From Lederbergia citri (lineage in GTDB: Bacteria; Bacillota; Bacilli; Bacillales; Bacillaceae_C): a stretch of DNA of 64,000 nucleotides. A program made the translations under genes and the position numbers. Shown one piece after another: positions 60,229 to 64,000 of this stretch. Where the stretch lies: the NCBI RefSeq assembly GCF_018343625.1, contig NZ_JAGYPG010000001.1:230342-294341 (forward strand), in the 5' to 3' direction. The first letter of the stretch is position 1; each line of letters opens with the position of its first letter. The notes under the pieces were generated by a model that did not search any database, was not told the origin of the DNA, and saw only the letters and a program-made list of their open reading frames with translations.

Positions 60229-60807
60229 ATGCAGTTAAATAAAATAGTTGAATTTCACAAAGCATTAGGCGACCTTACACGAATTAAGATTATTGCCTTG
60301 CTTCAGCAAGGACCGTTACATGGTCAGGCGATTGCAGAAAAGCTTGGTCTTAAGCCGCCGACCATCACGCATCATATAGCGAAGCTGCGTGAGGTTGGAT
60401 TAATTAGAGAACGACGAGATAAAAACACTATTTATTTTTCATTAAATACAAAGATTTTAGAGATGAATGCTAATGCTATTTTATCTATAGGAACAGGGGG
60501 TGGATCCAATATGGAAATGGCTGTGACAGAAGAGGAACGGTTAAAAATAATTCAAAATTTCTTCACAAAGGAAGGGAAGCTGAAAAACTATCCTGCACAA
60601 CGTAAGAAAAAGCTTGTAGTGCTAGCCCATATGGTAAAAGGATTGGAATTTGGAAGGGTTTATCCTGAAAAAGAGATCAATAAGTATTTAAAACAGTTTC
60701 ATGAGGATTATGCAACATTAAGACGCGAACTAATTATGTGTCAGTATATGTATAGGGAAAACAATCAATATGAATTAAATCCAATTGAATTATGGTGGTT
60801 AAAGTGA
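60229..60807 (+). CDS. ArsR-type regulator with DUF2087 domain
   Basis: ATG 60229 is preferred over GTG 60217, which lies within the RBS area (AGGTGGG). The 192-residue protein has an N-terminal winged HTH (FHKALGDLTRIKIIALLQQG, then AIAEKLGLKPPTITHHIAKL) and a C-terminal DUF2087 domain (about 105-192: RLKIIQNFFTKEGKLKNYPA, QRKKKLVVLAHMV and the final IELWWLK). It lacks ArsR metal-binding cysteines. The signal is unknown. The palindrome just upstream suggests autoregulation. Target genes could include the neighbouring exporter, but this is inference. Confidence 0.85.
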   Translation: MQLNKIVEFHKALGDLTRIKIIALLQQGPLHGQAIAEKLGLKPPTITHHIAKLREVGLIRERRDKNTIYFSLNTKILEMNANAILSIGTGGGSNMEMAVTEEERLKIIQNFFTKEGKLKNYPAQRKKKLVVLAHMVKGLEFGRVYPEKEINKYLKQFHEDYATLRRELIMCQYMYRENNQYELNPIELWWLK

Positions 60808-60994
60808 TGAAGGAGAGAATTGTCTTCATTCATTATGTAGATTTAACCGTCTATTTGAGAGTAAATTTAAGAGTATTGAAACATCTTACGTCATGACAAC
60901 CACCTAATTCTATTAGTCAAAGATTAATAGAGAATATTGCTTTGCTAGAATTCATATACTATAATAATAAGTAAATAAAATACATTTGACGTAA

Positions 60995-61131
60995 AGTCAA
61001 AGGGGAGTAGCGTTAGGTGAACGATGGATTCACCTAAAACAAAGTCGTCATTTCGTGAAGCAATTCACCGGCTTTGTTGGCATAAAAAATGTCCAGCAAG
61101 ACCTTTGCCCATATGGCAGAGGTCTTTTTGT
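60995..61131 (+). ncRNA. yybP-ykoY manganese riboswitch with terminator
   Basis: The conserved start AAAGGGGAGTAGCG is at 60998-61012, followed by a P2-type stem TAGGTGA / TCACCTA (61014-61036) and a second hairpin region ending GGCTTTGTTGGC. The expression platform is an intrinsic terminator: AAGACCTTTGC (61098-61108) / GCAGAGGTCTT (61116-61126) plus T run. This RNA class binds Mn2+ and allows read-through into exporters. The gene downstream is a TerC-family protein, the classic partner. The 60808-60994 stretch before it holds only the promoter region. Confidence 0.85.
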
Positions 61132-61190
61132 TTTCATTGAAATCAAAATTTCCTGCCTGAGGGGATGTAAAGAATAAGGGAGGAAATTTG

Positions 61191-61958
61191 ATGGAATTAT
61201 CGATGTTTTTAGAGTATGGATGGGTATTTTTGGTACTCGTTGGATTAGAAGGTATCCTTGCGGCAGATAATGCCGTCGTGATGGCGGTAATGGTAAAACA
61301 TTTGCCGGAAAAACTACAGAAAAAAGCATTGTTTTACGGATTGTTAGGAGCGTTTATTTTCCGCTTTGCCGCTCTATTTGCCATTACTTTCCTCGTAAAT
61401 GTATGGCAAGTTCAAGCAATTGGAGCCGCTTATTTAATATATTTAGCGATTCACCATATGTTTAAAAATAACAAGAAAAAAACTGTGAAAAATAATAAAG
61501 GTCAATCATTTTGGATGACCGTTTTAAAAGTTGAAATTGCTGACATCGCTTTTGCGATTGATTCTATGCTCGCAGCAGTTGCCCTAGCTGTAACACTAAA
61601 GCCAACTGGATGGTTCCAAGTAGGGGGAATTGACGGAGGGCAATTTACAGTAATGCTTTTAGGTGGGCTTGTGGGTGTTGTCATTATGCGTTTTGCAGCA
61701 ACGACATTCGTAAAATTATTAGCAAAATACCCTACACTTGAGACAGCAGCCTTTTTAATCGTCGGCTGGGTAGGAGTAAAATTATCAATCTTTACGTTAT
61801 CTCATCCAAATGTTGCCATACTTAATGAGCATTTCCCAGAATCTCCTGCTTGGAAATTAACATTCTGGATCGTGTTAATAGGAATTGCCTTAGGCGGATA
61901 TCTAATATCCAAGAAAAAAGCAGTTCATAAAAGTCGATCTGCCAATTTATACAATTAA
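61191..61958 (+). CDS. ykoY: TerC-family manganese exporter (YkoY-like)
   Basis: ATG 61191 follows AAGGGAGGA. The 255-residue protein has seven membrane helices and the family's acidic motifs: LEGILAADNAVVMAVMVKHL in helix 1-2 and EIADIAFAIDSMLAAVALAV in the middle. In B. subtilis the TerC proteins controlled by this riboswitch (YkoY, YceF) export or deliver Mn2+ during secretion. Its control by the riboswitch upstream is clear from position. Confidence 0.88.
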   Translation: MELSMFLEYGWVFLVLVGLEGILAADNAVVMAVMVKHLPEKLQKKALFYGLLGAFIFRFAALFAITFLVNVWQVQAIGAAYLIYLAIHHMFKNNKKKTVKNNKGQSFWMTVLKVEIADIAFAIDSMLAAVALAVTLKPTGWFQVGGIDGGQFTVMLLGGLVGVVIMRFAATTFVKLLAKYPTLETAAFLIVGWVGVKLSIFTLSHPNVAILNEHFPESPAWKLTFWIVLIGIALGGYLISKKKAVHKSRSANLYN

Positions 61959-61963
61959 CCTAA

Positions 61964-61991
61964 AGAGGAAGCCAAATCGGCTTCCTTTTTA
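61964..61991. terminator. Bidirectional terminator between ykoY and the SASP gene
   Basis: AGGAAGCC / GGCTTCCT arms with loop AAATC, flanked by A- and T-rich runs. Confidence 0.85.
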
Positions 61992-61995
61992 GGTT

Positions 61996-62196
61996 TTATT
62001 GTTGTTTTCCACTTAATTCAGCTTGTGCTTGTTGTACTAATCTTTTTGTTATTTCTCCACCCACTGATCCATTTGCTCTTGAAGCTGTATCGGAACCAAG
62101 AGTTACTCCGAATTCTTGGGCAATTTCATATTTGACTTGATCTAAATATTGTTCAATTCCCGGTACGAGTAATTGATTACTGTTTCGATTAGCCAT
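61996..62196 (-). CDS. sspD: Alpha/beta-type small acid-soluble spore protein (SspD-like)
   Basis: A 66-residue SASP of canonical length. It has [20 protein letters not shown], with the GPR cleavage site, and [19 protein letters not shown], the DNA-binding C-terminal helix. RBS AAAGGAGAGG. In B. subtilis sspD lies in the ykoY-ktrD neighbourhood, so synteny supports the name; sequence alone would not separate SspA, SspB and SspD. Confidence 0.9.
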   Translation of the reverse strand: MANRNSNQLLVPGIEQYLDQVKYEIAQEFGVTLGSDTASRANGSVGGEITKRLVQQAQAELSGKQQ

Positions 62197-62405
62197 TTGG
62201 ATCCTCTCCTTTAATTTAATTTACATCGTAATCATAGTATGGACTCAAACAAAAAAAGCATAACTGGTAAATCCAACTCCTATAACTGAAAAATGTATTT
62301 CGTGGAAATCCATGATAGTATGTAAAAAATGGATGTTTTTCTTTTCAATGCTGAATTTTTTCTTTAATATAGAAGAATGATGTTAATTGGGGGATAATAA
62401 TAGGC

Positions 62406-63761
62406 ATGAAACACTTGAAAAAACATTCGTTGACTAGGCTAACGCCTTTTAGGATCCTAGTTACATATTACTTTTTAACAGTCGCCTTTTCGGCTATCCT
62501 ACTAAGTTTACCATTTGCCCGCAAACCAGGAGCACAATGGTCCTTCATGGATGCAGTCTTTACCGCGGCAAGTTCGGTTAGTGTTACTGGATTATCGACG
62601 GTGAATATAGCTGAAACTTTTACTGTACCCGGGATTTTTCTATTGATGTTTGTTTTGCAAATAGGTGGAATTGGCATTATGACTATTAGTACATTTTTCT
62701 GGTTATTATTAGGGAAAAAAGTTGGACTGATGCATCGACAATTAATTCGAACAGATCAAAATCAAATTAATCTATCAGGACTTGTTGCCCTTTTAAAACA
62801 AATTATCTACATTATTTTGGGTATTGAACTTGTTGGTGCACTTGTTCTTGGGACTTATTATATTCAATATTTCCCTACCTGGCAGGAAGCATTATTGCAA
62901 GGATTGTTTGCTTCCATAAGCGCCACAACAAATGCTGGATTTGATATTACTGGGCAATCGCTGATTCCGTTTGCACGAGACTATTTTGTTCAATTTGTAA
63001 CGATGATATTAATTATTTTAGGAGCAATTGGTTTTCCTGTTTGGATCGAAGTGAAAAGGTTTTTACTTCATAAGGATGATAAGATTCGATTTCGTTTTAG
63101 TCTTTTTACGAAAATTACGACATCCACTTACTTTTTACTTTTATTAATAGGAACAGTTGTAATCGTTGCGATCGAATATAATCATTTTTTTATTGGGAAA
63201 TCCTGGCATGAATCATTTTTCTATGCCTTATTCCAATCAACAACAATGAGAAGTGCTGGCTTGCTTACGTTAGATGTAAATCAGCTGACTGTTTCCACCA
63301 TACTCTTTTTATCATTTTTAATGTTTATTGGTGCGTCTCCTAGTTCTGTTGGTGGAGGTATTAGAACGACAACGTTTGCTCTTAATATTCTTTTTCTTTT
63401 TCATTTTGCAAGGGGCCGCTCTTCAATTAAAGTTTTTCAACGAGAAATTCATCAAAATGATGTAATCAAATCGTTAGTGGTACTCATGCTAGCAGTAATA
63501 TTGACTGGTTTGTCCATCTTATTATTATCTATTACGGAGGATGCTAGCCTTATTTCCATCATTTTTGAAGTGGCATCAGCGTTTGGTACGTGTGGAGCTT
63601 CAATGGGGATCACTCCATATTTAACGGATTTTGGTAAGTCTATATTAATCTTGCTCATGTTCATAGGAAGAATTGGAATTTTGTCGTTTTTATTTATCAT
63701 GGCTAGTAATGAAAAAGAGCCTGACTTCCATTATCCAACAGAAAGAGTCATCATTGGGTAA
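62406..63761 (+). CDS. ktrD: Ktr potassium transporter membrane subunit
   Basis: A 451-residue Trk/Ktr-type cation channel with four membrane-pore-membrane repeats. The selectivity loops are visible: SSVSVTGLSTVN (first), SATTNAGFDITG (second), TTMRSAGLLTLD (third) and SAFGTCGASMGI (fourth), each with the key glycine. KtrB and KtrD work with the RCK proteins KtrA and KtrC. The R-K-P-G-A-x-W-x-F-M-D-A segment near residue 40 and the position next to ykoY and sspD favour KtrD. The start is ATG 62406 after a weak GGGGGAT. No RCK subunit gene is present nearby. Confidence 0.88.
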   Translation: MKHLKKHSLTRLTPFRILVTYYFLTVAFSAILLSLPFARKPGAQWSFMDAVFTAASSVSVTGLSTVNIAETFTVPGIFLLMFVLQIGGIGIMTISTFFWLLLGKKVGLMHRQLIRTDQNQINLSGLVALLKQIIYIILGIELVGALVLGTYYIQYFPTWQEALLQGLFASISATTNAGFDITGQSLIPFARDYFVQFVTMILIILGAIGFPVWIEVKRFLLHKDDKIRFRFSLFTKITTSTYFLLLLIGTVVIVAIEYNHFFIGKSWHESFFYALFQSTTMRSAGLLTLDVNQLTVSTILFLSFLMFIGASPSSVGGGIRTTTFALNILFLFHFARGRSSIKVFQREIHQNDVIKSLVVLMLAVILTGLSILLLSITEDASLISIIFEVASAFGTCGASMGITPYLTDFGKSILILLMFIGRIGILSFLFIMASNEKEPDFHYPTERVIIG

Positions 63762-63828
63762 AAAATACTATGATTTTTCTTTCATAAGGTTTATCATATT
63801 TTTGATATAGACAACAGGAGGGTTAATA

Positions 63829-64000
63829 ATGGGAAACAAAATTAGAATAGGGATCACAGGTTATGGAAATCTAGGAAGAGGAGTAGAAGCTGCTATAAAA
63901 CAAAATCCAGATATGGAGCTTGTAGCTGTATTTTCAAGACGTGACCCAGCAAGTGTAACTGTTGCAGATCCGAATGTAAAAGTCTATCCGATTGCTTCTG
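63829..64000 (+). CDS. ddh: meso-Diaminopimelate dehydrogenase, N-terminus (partial)
   Basis: ATG 63829 follows AGGAGGG. The 57 codons in the window give an NADP-binding Rossmann start, KIRIGITGYGNLGRGVEAAI, and then DMELVAVFSRRDPASVTV, which is typical of Ddh: the F-S-R-R-D-P segment recognises the cofactor phosphate. The enzyme makes or degrades meso-diaminopimelate of the lysine and cell wall pathway. The gene continues beyond the window. Confidence 0.8.
   Translation, partial: MGNKIRIGITGYGNLGRGVEAAIKQNPDMELVAVFSRRDPASVTVADPNVKVYPIAS

Overview
The window is about 64 kb of a low-GC, endospore-forming Firmicute of the Bacillaceae. The support is two alpha/beta-type small acid-soluble spore proteins, a GerP-like spore coat gene set, a sporulenol synthase (sqhC), a gene order ykoY - SASP - ktrD like that of Bacillus subtilis, strong GGAGG ribosome binding sites, frequent TTG/GTG starts and many U-rich intrinsic terminators. 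It starts inside a rhodanese-like gene and ends inside a meso-diaminopimelate dehydrogenase gene.

Region 1 (1-3.4 kb) is a thiol-redox group: rhodanese end, an integral membrane protein, CcdA, a TlpA/ResA-like thioredoxin and a methyltransferase. Region 2 (3.4-14.9 kb) is an AT-rich genomic island. An outward-facing tyrosine recombinase lies at its left end, followed by a primase-like/helicase replication protein, a run of small proteins that look like catalytically dead serine-recombinase (resolvase) domains with at least one decayed sibling, a pair of small paralogs, an excisionase-like HTH protein, and at the right end a two-gene operon encoding a HEPN-type protein and a Hanks-type Ser/Thr kinase. 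Several island genes have their Shine-Dalgarno sequence folded into a small hairpin. Region 3 (14.9-19.1 kb) is a graveyard of integration events: three imperfect copies of a tRNA 3' end, each followed by a terminator hairpin, one next to a decayed integrase. Between them lie a small secreted protein, a Gly/Tyr-rich 10-residue-repeat coat-like protein and a sigma-B-type stress gene.

Region 4 (19.2-23 kb) is a divergent GerP-like spore locus: five proteins with GerPA-like modules (one a double module, one with an acidic tail), a GerPC-like coiled-coil protein and, on the other strand, an Hsp20-like protein. Region 5 (23-33 kb) has an MFS exporter with a PadR regulator, an NCS2 permease, a benzil reductase (yueD) and a LacI-controlled sugar ABC transporter lacking its own ATPase, with matching operators before the regulator and the binding protein.

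Region 6 (33-64 kb) is ordinary chromosome: sqhC, a DUF2515 gene, mannitol utilisation (mtlA, mtlR, mtlF, mtlD), a polar amino acid ABC transporter, an AEC transporter, xylose utilisation (xylR, xylA, xylB with a clear operator), OsmC, an M42 peptidase, a phosphotransferase that appears to start at ATT, prfC, an SASP, an RND exporter (swrC-like), an ArsR-type regulator with a palindromic operator, a manganese riboswitch before a TerC-family exporter, a second SASP and ktrD. Two families of dispersed GC-rich repeats and a six-copy 51-bp tandem repeat lie between genes.

The best candidates for something undescribed are the HEPN-kinase operon, the array of dead resolvase-domain proteins with SD-hairpin leaders, and the second gerP-like locus. 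Functions for all three are inferred from motifs and context only.
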